NCBI RefSeq assembly: GCF_000143685.1
Contig: NC_014328.1
Coordinates: forward strand, 2,666,001-2,730,000
Direction: 5' to 3'
From: Clostridium ljungdahlii DSM 13528
Lineage (GTDB): Bacteria > Bacillota > Clostridia > Clostridiales > Clostridiaceae
Length of the DNA stretch: 64,000 nucleotides
In this document: positions 37,890-46,809 of the stretch, in pieces
Numbering within the stretch: position 1 is the stretch's first letter
Layout: each line of letters starts with the position of its first letter
The notes under the pieces: model-generated
Databases searched by the model: none
The model's input: the letters and a program-made list of their open reading frames with translations, nothing else
Told to the model about the DNA's origin: nothing
Made by a program: the position numbers and the translations under genes

Positions 37890-38522
37890 TTATTCTCCTC
37901 TCTTGATTCCTTTAGCCATAAATATTCCCGGTTCAGTACATTCACCTTTGCTAGAATATCCTGTACATTTAAGTCCTGTACTTTCAACCTGTATATCCTT
38001 AAATCCTGCATTTTTTACCCAGTCGCTTATCATTTTATGAGAAAATCCAAGCCACTCATCATGCATTTCAATTCTTGCCCATTCTCCATCATGTTCTTCT
38101 ACATCACATATGACAAAAGTTCCATCTTTTTTAAGCACTCTATAAATTTCATTAATTGCCTTTTTTGCATCTACTACATGATGGAGAGCCATATTTACAA
38201 ATACAACATCAATAGATTCATCAAAGAGCGGTAAATCCGACATAGAACCTTTTATTGGATATATATTCTTAATTGATTTATCTAAAGCTTCACTATGAAG
38301 CTGTTTTAACATGTTTCTGGAATTGTCCAGAGAAAATACAAGTTTTGCATCCTGTGCAAGTGCAAGTGATATAAATCCTGTTCCACAGCCCAGGTCTGCA
38401 CAAATTTTATTCTTTATATTAAATTGTGAAAGTGCTATATATTTTAATTTGTCCTCAAAATAATCTTCTCTTATTACGTCCCATTTATCTGCAATTGAAT
38501 CAAAATATCCTACAGAATTCAT
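37890..38522 (-). CDS. ubiG: UbiG/YrrT-type class I SAM-dependent methyltransferase
   Basis: The protein is 210 residues from ATG 38522 after AAGGAGG. The SAM-binding motif is CADLGCGTGFISLALA, followed by FVNMALHHVVDAKKAINEIYRVLKKDGTFVICD. YrrT in Bacillus and UbiG in C. acetobutylicum head the methionine-to-cysteine operons, and this gene has the same position before mccB and mccA. The methyl acceptor is unknown. It is the first gene downstream of the T-box. Confidence 0.85.
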   Translation of the reverse strand: MNSVGYFDSIADKWDVIREDYFEDKLKYIALSQFNIKNKICADLGCGTGFISLALAQDAKLVFSLDNSRNMLKQLHSEALDKSIKNIYPIKGSMSDLPLFDESIDVVFVNMALHHVVDAKKAINEIYRVLKKDGTFVICDVEEHDGEWARIEMHDEWLGFSHKMISDWVKNAGFKDIQVESTGLKCTGYSSKGECTEPGIFMAKGIKRGE

Positions 38523-38586
38523 GATTATTGTCCTCCTTATAAATAATTTCAATATAAAAAATTTTCAATTATTTTGAAATATTATA

Positions 38587-38616
38587 TTTTTGAGTTCCGG
38601 ATTCTCAAAAACAAAA
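38587..38616 (-). terminator. second leader hairpin after the T-box terminator
   Basis: TTTTTGAG and CTCAAAAA form an 8-bp stem directly after the T tract of the T-box terminator. It may be a backup hairpin in the leader. Confidence 0.4.
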
Positions 38617-38905
38617 AATCCTTCTGCCTCAATTCAGAGGCAGAAGGATTACTTCCGCGGTTCCACTCTGTTTATCCTATAAAAAAATACACATATAAGA
38701 CAACTTAATTTTTGGTACAATCATACCTCAATGCTTTAACGGGCATATACGCTGAAGTCTACTAAACTTCAATTCAGAGCTCCAAGATGCACTTCAATTA
38801 TCATCAACTAAGATCTCCTTTCATCCAAGGGAAATCCTCTCTGTAATAGTCAAATTATAATCTACTCTTCTTATCATCGCAATTCATAGTTATTTACTAA
38901 GATTT
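38617..38905 (-). ncRNA. cysteine-specific T-box leader
   Basis: The minus strand carries the T-box core AGAGTGGAACCGCGG followed by the terminator AATCCTTCTGCCTC/GAGGCAGAAGGATT and a T run. The AGTA motif of stem I is present near the 5' end. The probable specifier is TGC in TGAAGTGCATC, a Cys codon. Uncharged tRNA-Cys would therefore raise expression of the reverse transsulfuration operon. The specifier assignment comes from sequence context, not from a computed fold. Confidence 0.88.
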
Positions 38906-38916
38906 AATTTAAATCT

Positions 38917-38945
38917 ATAATACTACGTAATTTTAATATAATCAA
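38917..38945 (-). promoter_or_regulatory. sigma-A promoter of the T-box operon
   Basis: On the minus strand TTGATT and TATTAT are separated by 17 bases. Transcription would start about 12 bases further on, at the 5' end of the T-box leader. Confidence 0.65.
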
Positions 38946-39013
38946 GTATTATTTTTAATTTTTATTTCACTTTTTTACTTTATATCTATGAGTTTTTATT
39001 ATTATAGTATTTA

Positions 39014-39093
39014 TGGGGCTGTTGCACTAAGTAATTTACATACAATATGTTGAAACAACATACTGTAGTATTCAAGCTTAGTGTGACGCCCCA
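39014..39093. repeat. 80-base imperfect palindrome with GGGGC ends
   Basis: TGGGGC and CACTAAG blocks at the left recur inverted at the right (CTTAGTG, GCCCCA). The centre is ATGTTG-AAA-CAACAT. The end sequence GGGGCTGTTGCAC resembles terminal repeats of some insertion sequences. There is no transposase. It could be a MITE-like remnant or a long hairpin after the small gene at 39102. Confidence 0.5.
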
Positions 39094-39101
39094 CTTTAAA
39101 T

Positions 39102-39338
39102 TTATTTTGCATCAATTTTATCCAGTAGTTTTTCAATATACTCAAGTATAACCCTCTGTTTTATATCTTGAAACATTTCATCAGTATCCCATATCTTATC
39201 TTTAACACAAAGACTGTCTTTTATGCATATACTTTCTCTTAATCTAGTTGCATCCAGTTCCAATTGACTTTTTAACTCTTTCAAGTTTTCTATAGCCAAT
39301 GTCATCACCTCATTTGTTCCTCTTAATATACTATTCAT
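39102..39338 (-). CDS. small conserved-looking protein of unknown function
   Basis: Up to 78 residues. The start is uncertain: the ATG at 39338 has no ribosome binding site, whereas GAGGTG lies just before an ATG at 39305 and a TTG at 39299. The protein is charged, alpha-helical in appearance and contains ICIKDSLCVKD with two cysteines. I recognise no family. It directly follows nadC in the same direction and may be co-transcribed with nadABC. Confidence 0.5.
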   Translation of the reverse strand: MNSILRGTNEVMTLAIENLKELKSQLELDATRLRESICIKDSLCVKDKIWDTDEMFQDIKQRVILEYIEKLLDKIDAK

Positions 39339-39357
39339 GACTTTAAAATTAGGAACT

Positions 39358-40194
39358 TTATATAAACCTTAAACTTATATCCAGCGCTTTTACAGAATGT
39401 GTAAGAGAACCTATAGATATTATATCAACACCTGTAGAAGCAATATCCCCTATAGTATTTTCGGTGACATTTCCCGAAGCTTCTAAAATAAACTTTTTAT
39501 TTACAAATTTCACAGCCTTTCTCATAGTATCTACATCCATATTATCCAACATAATTACATCAACTTCAGTATTAACTGCTTCTTTCAATTGATCCAGATT
39601 TTCTACTTCTACCTCTACTTTAGCTGTAAATGGAATTTTATTTTTTATTCTTTTAACAGCTTCCGTTATAGAACCTACTGCCCTTATGTGATTATCCTTA
39701 ATCATTACAAAATCAGACAAGTTCAGCCTATGATTGTATCCTCCTCCTGCTGTAACAGAATACTTATCCAAAATTCTAAATCCAGGAAGAGTTTTTCTTG
39801 TATCTACTATTTTCACATCATAATCCTTTACTAAATCAACCATCCTATTAGTTTTAGTTGCAATTCCACACATTCTTTGAAGTATATTAAGGGCAACCCT
39901 TTCTCCCTTTAATATAGATTTAGAATTTCCTTCTAATTCTACAATAACATCGCCTTTCTCCACTTTGGAACTGTCTTTTATCTTGACGTTGAATATTATA
40001 CTGCTGTCCACAATTTCAAATACTCTTTTAGCCACATCAATTCCAGCAATAACACCTGGCTCCTTTGCAATAAATCTTCCTTTTGAAACCTCACTTCCCA
40101 AAAGCAAATTATCTGTAGTAACATCACCATAATTTATATCTTCTATAAGAGCATTTTTTATTAATTTATCAACTATTAAGTAATTCAAATTCAA
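39358..40194 (-). CDS. nadC: nicotinate-nucleotide pyrophosphorylase (quinolinate phosphoribosyltransferase)
   Basis: The protein has 278 residues. Signature segments are YGDVTTDNLL, VALNILQRMCGIAT, DTRKTLPGFRILDKYSVTAGGGYNHRL, FVMIKDNH and ASGNVTENT. It converts quinolinate and PRPP to nicotinate mononucleotide. It starts directly after the nadB stop codon and is the third step gene of the nadABC operon. Confidence 0.96.
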   Translation of the reverse strand: MNLNYLIVDKLIKNALIEDINYGDVTTDNLLLGSEVSKGRFIAKEPGVIAGIDVAKRVFEIVDSSIIFNVKIKDSSKVEKGDVIVELEGNSKSILKGERVALNILQRMCGIATKTNRMVDLVKDYDVKIVDTRKTLPGFRILDKYSVTAGGGYNHRLNLSDFVMIKDNHIRAVGSITEAVKRIKNKIPFTAKVEVEVENLDQLKEAVNTEVDVIMLDNMDVDTMRKAVKFVNKKFILEASGNVTENTIGDIASTGVDIISIGSLTHSVKALDISLRFI

Positions 40195-41760
40195 TCACCT
40201 CAAAACTACGTTATCTTTAGAATAATCCTCAATATAATTACTTCCTATGGAAGTCTTACTTTCCAAAGTAGCCATAATTATACTTCTAGCAACTTCATAC
40301 ATATTATAAACTTCTACTTGCTCGATACTTTTAAAATTTATATATTGAAATTTAAACAGAACTTCATCTACAACCTCTAGTGCACTTTTAATGTTATCAA
40401 TTCTTCTAACTATTCCCAAATTATTTTCCATTAATATCTTCAGATTCTGTTTAAGTTTTGAAAAGTCCATGTAACTCTCTTTACATTGAGGAATAAATAC
40501 ACTATCTTCAAAATTATCTTCATCTATAACTTTTATTTTATTTAAGATGTCCTCTGCAACCCTTTTTCCAAAAACCAGAGCTTCCATTAAAGAATTACTA
40601 GCAAGCCTATTTGCTCCATGAACCCCAGTGCAAGCACATTCTCCAACTGCATAAAGGTTTTCCATACTAGCTCTTCCAAACAGATCCACCTTAATACCAC
40701 CCATAAAATAATGTTCAGCTGGAGTTACAGGTATGTAATCCTTATATATTTCTATACCATTTTCTTCGCATTCACTATAAATCTTATTGAATCTATTTTT
40801 TAAAAAATTTTTTTCGTACATAGTAGCATCCAAGTAAACATAATTAGAATCAGTTTTTTTCATTTGATCACTAATTGCCCTAGCTACAATATCCCTAGGA
40901 GCAAGTTCCATCCTTGAATCATACTCTTTCATAAACCTGCTCCCACATTTATTTTTAAGTACGGCACCTTCTCCCCTTACAGCTTCAGATATTAGAAACA
41001 TCTTTTCCTCATTATTTTTAGAGTATAAAGCTGTAGGATGAAACTGAATGTATTCCATATCTTCTAAGGTTACCTTTGCCCTTATTGCCATGGCAATTCC
41101 ATCTCCTGTAAGCACATCTACATTCGTAGTTTTAGAAAATAACTGTCCAATTCCACCAGAGGCTATTATACAACATTTTGACTTTAAATAAACAACTTTA
41201 TTTTTGTAAAATGCCATTATACCACAGTATTTGTTTTTGTTATCAACAATATCCAAGGCGAAGATATTAGGTATTATTTCTATATTAGAAGCATTTTTAG
41301 CCTGGTTTACAAGAACCTCCATTATAGCTTTTCCTGTAGAATCTCCATTTACATGAAGTATCCTTGCAATGGAATGATTTCCCTCAAAAGACCTATAAAA
41401 ATTACCTTGGGAGTTTTTATCAAATTTAACTCCAAGACGAACCAAATCATTTATAGCTTTCTCAGATTCATTTACAAGCACATTTACAGCTTCCAAATCA
41501 TTAACATAGCATCCTGCATTTATAGTATCCTTTACATGAAGCTGTCTGTCATCGTTTTGTATACTTGCTGCAATTCCTCCTTGAGCCAGGTATGAATCAC
41601 AATCATATACATCCTTTTTGCTTAAAACCGCTACTCTTAAATTTTTAGAAAGCATTAAAGCAGTATAGAGTCCTGCTATTCCTGCTCCAATTATAACTAC
41701 ATCAAAGCTCTTGCTTTCACAGGAATTCACGTTATAGTTTGCTAAATATCTTCTTTCCAC
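40195..41760 (-). CDS. nadB: L-aspartate oxidase
   Basis: The protein has 521 residues. The FAD motif is VVIIGAGIAGLYTAL. The family segments are SYLAQGGIAASI, HFHPTALYS-like IQFHPTALYS, REGEGAVLKNK-like VRGEGAVL, and GANRLASNSLMEALVFGKR. It oxidises aspartate to iminoaspartate for NadA; in anaerobes fumarate is probably the electron acceptor. It lies between nadA and nadC. Confidence 0.95.
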   Translation of the reverse strand: MERRYLANYNVNSCESKSFDVVIIGAGIAGLYTALMLSKNLRVAVLSKKDVYDCDSYLAQGGIAASIQNDDRQLHVKDTINAGCYVNDLEAVNVLVNESEKAINDLVRLGVKFDKNSQGNFYRSFEGNHSIARILHVNGDSTGKAIMEVLVNQAKNASNIEIIPNIFALDIVDNKNKYCGIMAFYKNKVVYLKSKCCIIASGGIGQLFSKTTNVDVLTGDGIAMAIRAKVTLEDMEYIQFHPTALYSKNNEEKMFLISEAVRGEGAVLKNKCGSRFMKEYDSRMELAPRDIVARAISDQMKKTDSNYVYLDATMYEKNFLKNRFNKIYSECEENGIEIYKDYIPVTPAEHYFMGGIKVDLFGRASMENLYAVGECACTGVHGANRLASNSLMEALVFGKRVAEDILNKIKVIDEDNFEDSVFIPQCKESYMDFSKLKQNLKILMENNLGIVRRIDNIKSALEVVDEVLFKFQYINFKSIEQVEVYNMYEVARSIIMATLESKTSIGSNYIEDYSKDNVVLR

Positions 41761-41785
41761 TTTACATCACCAGCCTATATAGAAT

Positions 41786-42700
41786 TTATTCAATACGTAA
41801 CATTTTCTCAAGGGAACCCAATGCCTTTATTCTCATTGATTCAGGAATAAATATTTCATGTTCCATATTTAAAAGAGAATTGTGGACATCTTTTAGTGTA
41901 GTCATTTTCATATTTTGACATACAAGTCTTGGACTTAATAAATAGAAATTTTTTTCAGGATTATCATTTTTCATTTTATGAAGTACCCCTATTTCAGTAC
42001 CTATAATGAATTCCCTATTTGGTGATTTCTTTGCATAGTCAATTATCTGTGACGTACTTCCAACAAATTCAGCATTATCCCTTATTTCTTTTGAAACTTC
42101 AGGATGCACTAACATTTCAGCTCCAGGATGCTCTCCTTTTATTTTTTTAACATCTTCTATAGTTATTCTGGCATGAGTTATGCAGTGACCACCTGACCAA
42201 GGTATGATTTTTTTACCTGTAACTTTTTCAGCTACATAACTGGCAAGATTTTCATCTGGTACAAATAATATTTCATCCTTATCCATACTTTCTATAACTT
42301 TAACTGCATTAGAAGAAGTACAACATATATCACTTATAGCCTTAACCTCAGTAGAAGAGTTTATATAACACACCACAGCTGCTTCTGGATGCTTTTCTTT
42401 TTCCTCCATAAGTTGTTCTTCATCTATACACTCTGCTAAAGGACATCCTGCATATTTTGAAGGAAGTAAAACTCTTTTATTTGGTGATAGTATTTTTGCA
42501 CTTTCTGCCATAAATTTAACCCCACAAAATACTATAACTTCATTATCCATTTTAGCAGCAGCTCTACTTAGTGCAAAAGAATCCCCTACAATATCTGCTA
42601 TATCTTGAACTTCTGGCAGCTGATAGTTATGCGCTAATATGCAAGCATTTTTTTCTTTTTTCAACCTATTTATTTCATTTATTAAAAATGTTTTGTCCAT
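41786..42700 (-). CDS. nadA: quinolinate synthase
   Basis: The protein has 304 residues. It has LAHNYQLPEVQDIADIVGDS and three expected cluster cysteines in FCGVKFMAESAK, ICCTSSNA and RLVCQNMK. It condenses iminoaspartate with dihydroxyacetone phosphate on a [4Fe-4S] cluster. As first gene of nadABC it carries the operon promoter region. Two GTATATAC copies at 42784-42803 may be an operator. Confidence 0.96.
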   Translation of the reverse strand: MDKTFLINEINRLKKEKNACILAHNYQLPEVQDIADIVGDSFALSRAAAKMDNEVIVFCGVKFMAESAKILSPNKRVLLPSKYAGCPLAECIDEEQLMEEKEKHPEAAVVCYINSSTEVKAISDICCTSSNAVKVIESMDKDEILFVPDENLASYVAEKVTGKKIIPWSGGHCITHARITIEDVKKIKGEHPGAEMLVHPEVSKEIRDNAEFVGSTSQIIDYAKKSPNREFIIGTEIGVLHKMKNDNPEKNFYLLSPRLVCQNMKMTTLKDVHNSLLNMEHEIFIPESMRIKALGSLEKMLRIE

Positions 42701-42783
42701 ATTACACCTCTAAAATAATATTTTTGTTTGATAATATATTAATATTTTTGTACCATACCAATATTTTTATACTACAATTTCAT

Positions 42784-42803
42784 GTATATACACCAGTATA
42801 TAC
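42784..42803. promoter_or_regulatory. paired GTATATAC elements upstream of nadA
   Basis: Two copies of the palindromic octamer GTATATAC (42784-42791 and 42796-42803) lie about 85-100 bases upstream of nadA. They could bind a repressor of NAD synthesis, but in AT-rich DNA this may be chance. Confidence 0.25.
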
Positions 42804-42867
42804 TATTTTTTATATTTTAACAACATACAATAAAAGCATTACTAAATTCCACCTTTACAATTACATT

Positions 42868-42898
42868 AAAAAAAGTATGGATCATAATCCATACTTTT
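42868..42898 (-). terminator. intrinsic terminator after the cytosolic chemoreceptor gene
   Basis: On the minus strand AAAAGTATGGAT pairs with ATCCATACTTTT and is followed by a T run. It lies about 17 bases after the stop codon. Confidence 0.8.
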
Positions 42899-42914
42899 AG
42901 TAAATTATCATAAT

Positions 42915-44069
42915 TTACAAACTATTTACAATTTGATTTAAATTTTCTGACATAGATGTGATTTCTTCTATACTAGCTGTGATTTCCTGTGTAGCCGCTG
43001 CCTGCTCTTGACTTGAAGTCAATGAATTCTGACTCATCTTGCTAGAAGATTCAACCTTTTCCCTAATATTATCTGTTAACTCTGCAATTTTAGGCACTGT
43101 ACTTCTTGACTGTTCTGATAATTTTCTAATTTCTTGTGCAACTACCCCAAAACCCTTTCCAGCATCTCCTGCCCTAGCTGCTTCAATTGAGGCATTTAAT
43201 CCAAGCATCTTAGTCTCATCTGAAATACCTTTTATTAAAGAAGATACTTCATTTATCTCTTCTGACAAAGATATTATTTGTTTTATTTCATTATCCAGAT
43301 TTTGCTCGTTTGTATGTATTTCAGATGCTGAAGCAGCTAATTCCTCAATGGTAGAGGATACTCCTGTAATATTTTCCGTAAGATCATTAGACATATTTTT
43401 CAAATTCACTGTAGCTCCTCTAGGTATAATCATTCCAAAAGTACCCACAACATCACCTGTATCCTCATCACATAATGGATAAGTTGCCATCCTAACAGGT
43501 GTTCCTGAATTTCCTAAACTATCTACATTCTCTGATGCAAATTTTTTAGTTTGAATTGCCTTATGTACTACAGATGCAGGATTATCTACAAATGGGACTC
43601 CCGGCTTAATAGCAGGTATATCAAATTTTTCAGATCGCTGTATATCAACTATTTTTTCTAAGTCAGATAAAATGAAAAAAGCTCCTTCTGGAAACATTTC
43701 AACTAATATTGGTGCAAAATCTTTAAACGCCTTTGTTACAGGGTGTATCTTTGGAAACAGGGAACAAAACATTCCAACAATTTGTCCATTTTCATCTTTT
43801 ATAAGTTCCTCAAATATTTTAAATCTTCCGTATCTAGGATCTGAAACATTCTTTATAACATCTTTTTTTTCTTGAAATGCTTCTAATGATATGTTCTGTT
43901 TACTTACATCAAATCCAATATCCATCACTTTAATATCAAATGCCTTAGATGCTTTTCTCCAAACAATTCTATTTTTTTCAATAATAGCATATAATACTCC
44001 TCCTGATATCATATCTGCCTGGGATTCACACATACGTTTTACACAATCTAATTCATTTATAGAAATCAT
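42915..44069 (-). CDS. cytosolic methyl-accepting chemotaxis protein
   Basis: The protein has 384 residues and no membrane segment. The N-terminal half (about 1-225) is a globular sensor with two PAS-like looking parts: [22 protein letters not shown] and, further on, [14 protein letters not shown]. The signalling domain has the tip [43 protein letters not shown] but is short, with the C-terminal methylation helix ending soon after. It probably senses an intracellular signal. It is a single-gene unit. Confidence 0.85.
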   Translation of the reverse strand: MISINELDCVKRMCESQADMISGGVLYAIIEKNRIVWRKASKAFDIKVMDIGFDVSKQNISLEAFQEKKDVIKNVSDPRYGRFKIFEELIKDENGQIVGMFCSLFPKIHPVTKAFKDFAPILVEMFPEGAFFILSDLEKIVDIQRSEKFDIPAIKPGVPFVDNPASVVHKAIQTKKFASENVDSLGNSGTPVRMATYPLCDEDTGDVVGTFGMIIPRGATVNLKNMSNDLTENITGVSSTIEELAASASEIHTNEQNLDNEIKQIISLSEEINEVSSLIKGISDETKMLGLNASIEAARAGDAGKGFGVVAQEIRKLSEQSRSTVPKIAELTDNIREKVESSSKMSQNSLTSSQEQAAATQEITASIEEITSMSENLNQIVNSL

Positions 44070-44210
44070 AAAAATCTACTCTCCTTACATTATCTTTAAA
44101 AATTATATTAACCATTATTTTTATTATAGTTAACCGGTAGAACTTAATCAATAAATTCGCTATATTTATTCCCTCGTTTTCCTACTTTTTACTAAACTTA
44201 TACATAATAC

Positions 44211-44987
44211 TTAATTTTCTAACTTATTTCTTATACAACATAAGACATTATATAGACGTCTTTTAGCGCTATAGAATAAGTTGCTATTTACATTTTTAAC
44301 TTCTTCTTCACCAAAATATCTATTTTCTATATAGGCTGTATATCTTATTTCAATTTGTATAGCTTCTACATTTTTCGTAGAACTATAATGAGATACGATG
44401 TATCCTCCTCTAAGTCCCTTTTCATCAACTTTTACATTAAACCCCTGAGAAGTAAATGCATCATACACCAGTTCTAAAAATTCTTTGGAACAAGTTTTTC
44501 CTTCACGGGTTCCAAGTATTATATCTGCTTTTGACTGTTCAAAGAAACTATGTAAATCTAACAAGTAGACTTTATTCTTTAGTTTCAAAACTTTTTCTAG
44601 TTCTCTTTTCAAAGAAGAGTGATAGGGATTATAGATATTCTTTATTCGCTCCTCTATTATCTCCATTTCCAATGGCTTGTCATAAATTTTTCTGTCAAAG
44701 GTAGTGTTATAATATACTAAGGACTTTGTATATTTCCCCTGTATAAATTTATTTTCAATATTTCTATTTACATCTATAACATATCTGCTGTAATTAGCCG
44801 ACACTACAGTTATATTTAACTCTTGTAAAAAATCATAAAGGTCATTTAAAAACCAGTCATTGTTTGGAAGTAGCACTCCTTTTTTCATGCTTTGTTTCAT
44901 TTCCAAAGTTATTTTACTAGATCCATGTGGAATGCTTGTAACTATATTACACGGACTTTTACTATTTATTACATTAACCGGATTCAT
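44211..44987 (-). CDS. N-formylglutamate amidohydrolase family protein
   Basis: The protein is 258 residues from ATG 44987; GGAGGG abuts an earlier ATG at 44993, which is less likely. Motifs are VTSIPHGSSKI, YSRYVIDVNR and LLDLHSF, giving the metal-binding His and Asp residues. Members hydrolyse N-formylglutamate or related N-acyl amino acids. No histidine degradation genes are adjacent, so the substrate is open. It is divergent from the serpin gene. Confidence 0.78.
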   Translation of the reverse strand: MNPVNVINSKSPCNIVTSIPHGSSKITLEMKQSMKKGVLLPNNDWFLNDLYDFLQELNITVVSANYSRYVIDVNRNIENKFIQGKYTKSLVYYNTTFDRKIYDKPLEMEIIEERIKNIYNPYHSSLKRELEKVLKLKNKVYLLDLHSFFEQSKADIILGTREGKTCSKEFLELVYDAFTSQGFNVKVDEKGLRGGYIVSHYSSTKNVEAIQIEIRYTAYIENRYFGEEEVKNVNSNLFYSAKRRLYNVLCCIRNKLEN

Positions 44988-45084
44988 CAACATCCCTCCA
45001 AATTATAATAAGATGATAAATTTGTATCATAATACAATACATGTTACTATTGTAATATAAATGATATTATATATGGAAGGTGAT

Positions 45085-46677
45085 ATGTTGATTATTAAAA
45101 AAATAATTTCATTGTCCCTCGTGGCATCATCTATAATGGTATTTTCTACTTTCACATCAACTGCAGCAGCTGATTCCTCCTATTCCCCTAAAAAATCACA
45201 GGTAATTCAATGGGAAAAGCATACAGATATAAGTACGCTTAAATGCTGGACTATAAAATTTAAATCACCAGTAGATGAAAATTCTCTCCTGCTCCCGGGA
45301 ATAATTACTGTAACAGACTCAAAGGGCTGCTTAATTCCAACAAACCTTTTTTTAGACAATAAAAACAGCTATGTATATGTACAAGCACCCGAAGGTGGAT
45401 ATACTAAAGGACAAACTTATTATTTAAATATTTCCAAAGATTTAAAATTTCAAGATAAAAGTAAATATCTTAAAAATCCAGTACAAATGGAATTTTCAAC
45501 TGACAATATAGGTACTGTATCCATAGATGAAAATAGTCCTATAATTGGAACAAATAATTCTTTTGGATTCAACCTAGCAAAAAATTTACTATCTGAAGAT
45601 ACAGATAAAAGTCAAAATATGATTATTTCTCCTTTGAGCATATCCAACATATTAGCTATGACTCAAAATGGTGCTGAAAATAAAACAAAACAGGAAATAT
45701 TGAATTGTTTAGGGCTTGCATCTATAGATGATAACACTATAAATGAAGAATATTATAGTTTGTCACAATACTATAACAATTTAACATCAACAGACTTAAA
45801 AGTTGCAAATTCAATATGGACAAATAATGATATAAACTTAAATAGTACTTTTAAAAATACTGCCCAAAAATATTATAATTCAGAAATACATTCAGAAGAT
45901 TTTAGTGATCCTAACACCTTGAAAAAGATAAATGAATGGGTAAAGAAGTCCACCAAGGAACAAATTAAGCAGATTATAGACGATATAAGCGAAAAAGACC
46001 AAGCCATTTTAATAAATTCCACATACTTTAAAGGAAAATGGAAAAATGGATTTTCACGAGACAAAACTAAAAAGGAAAATTTCACTCTATCCAGTGGAAA
46101 AGTGATAAGTACAGACACTATGGAAGATACCTCCCAGATAAATTATCTGAAAGGAACTAATTTTCAAGCAATTTCTCTGCCCTACTATGATGGAATGGAA
46201 ATGGACATATTTTTGCCTAACAAAGGTACAGATATAAATGATTTTACAAAAAATATTACTGAAGAAAAATTTGACAAATGGATAAACAGCTTTAATGATA
46301 CAAATGTTCTACAGCAAATTCCTAAGTTCAAAATCAATTATGGTGTGACTTTAAACAATACACTAAAAAATTTAGGAATGGACCAAGCATTTGATAGCAG
46401 TAAAGCAGATTTTACAAAACTTATAGGTGAAACATCAAAAAATCCTTTCTATATTAATACAATAAAACATAAGGCTGCAATCAATGTAGATGAACAGGGC
46501 TCTGAAGCTTCTGCAGTTACCTCGATATTCGTAGCAGGTTCTCCTGCACCTTCTTCTAATGAGCCAATTTCTTTTAAAGTAGATAGGCCTTTTTTCTTTG
46601 TCATACGAGACAGTAACTATAATCTTATATTATTTATGGGCAAAGTAGAAAACCCAAGTACAAATACTGAAAATTAA
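45085..46677 (+). CDS. secreted serpin with an N-terminal Ig-like domain
   Basis: The protein is 530 residues from ATG 45085, which follows GGAAGGTGAT. A signal peptide covers about 1-30 (KKIISLSLVASSIMVFSTF, then TAAADS). An Ig-like domain covers about 35-150. The serpin fold follows: MIISPLSISNILAMTQNGAENKTKQEI, VANSIWTNN, ILINSTYFKGKW and FKVDRPFFFVIRD. The hinge of the reactive loop, EQGSEASAVTS, has small residues at the positions needed for loop insertion, so it looks inhibitory. The P1 residue cannot be fixed, but the loop is rich in Ala, Gly and Ser. Clostridial serpins can inhibit proteases outside the cell. Confidence 0.92.
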   Translation: MLIIKKIISLSLVASSIMVFSTFTSTAAADSSYSPKKSQVIQWEKHTDISTLKCWTIKFKSPVDENSLLLPGIITVTDSKGCLIPTNLFLDNKNSYVYVQAPEGGYTKGQTYYLNISKDLKFQDKSKYLKNPVQMEFSTDNIGTVSIDENSPIIGTNNSFGFNLAKNLLSEDTDKSQNMIISPLSISNILAMTQNGAENKTKQEILNCLGLASIDDNTINEEYYSLSQYYNNLTSTDLKVANSIWTNNDINLNSTFKNTAQKYYNSEIHSEDFSDPNTLKKINEWVKKSTKEQIKQIIDDISEKDQAILINSTYFKGKWKNGFSRDKTKKENFTLSSGKVISTDTMEDTSQINYLKGTNFQAISLPYYDGMEMDIFLPNKGTDINDFTKNITEEKFDKWINSFNDTNVLQQIPKFKINYGVTLNNTLKNLGMDQAFDSSKADFTKLIGETSKNPFYINTIKHKAAINVDEQGSEASAVTSIFVAGSPAPSSNEPISFKVDRPFFFVIRDSNYNLILFMGKVENPSTNTEN

Positions 46678-46701
46678 ATATAAAATATCCTTTTTGAGCA
46701 A

Positions 46702-46734
46702 TTGTTAACATCAATATACATTTCATGTTGACAA
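46702..46734 (+). promoter_or_regulatory. upstream BirA-like dyad (17-base spacer) and possible serpin terminator
   Basis: TTGTTAAC and GTTGACAA are spaced by 17 bases. They form the inner part of a 12-bp stem AATTGTTAACAT/ATGTTGACAATT. It overlaps the -35 box of the bioY promoter. It could be a second BirA site or a terminator hairpin after the serpin gene. Confidence 0.45.
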
Positions 46735-46756
46735 TTCCTTAAATAATTATTATAAT
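46728..46756 (+). promoter_or_regulatory. consensus sigma-A promoter of bioY
   Basis: TTGACA (46728-46733), a 17-base spacer and TATAAT (46751-46756). Confidence 0.85.
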
Positions 46757-46760
46757 TTTA

Positions 46761-46791
46761 TTGTCAACGTAAATATTATGTAGGTTAACAA
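46761..46791 (+). promoter_or_regulatory. BirA operator of bioY
   Basis: TTGTCAAC and GTTAACAA are separated by 15 bases, matching the BirA box (TTGTTAAC-N15-GTTAACAA). It covers the transcription start region between the -10 box and the ribosome binding site. Confidence 0.75.
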
Positions 46792-46809
46792 TTGTTGAGG
46801 AGGAAAAAT

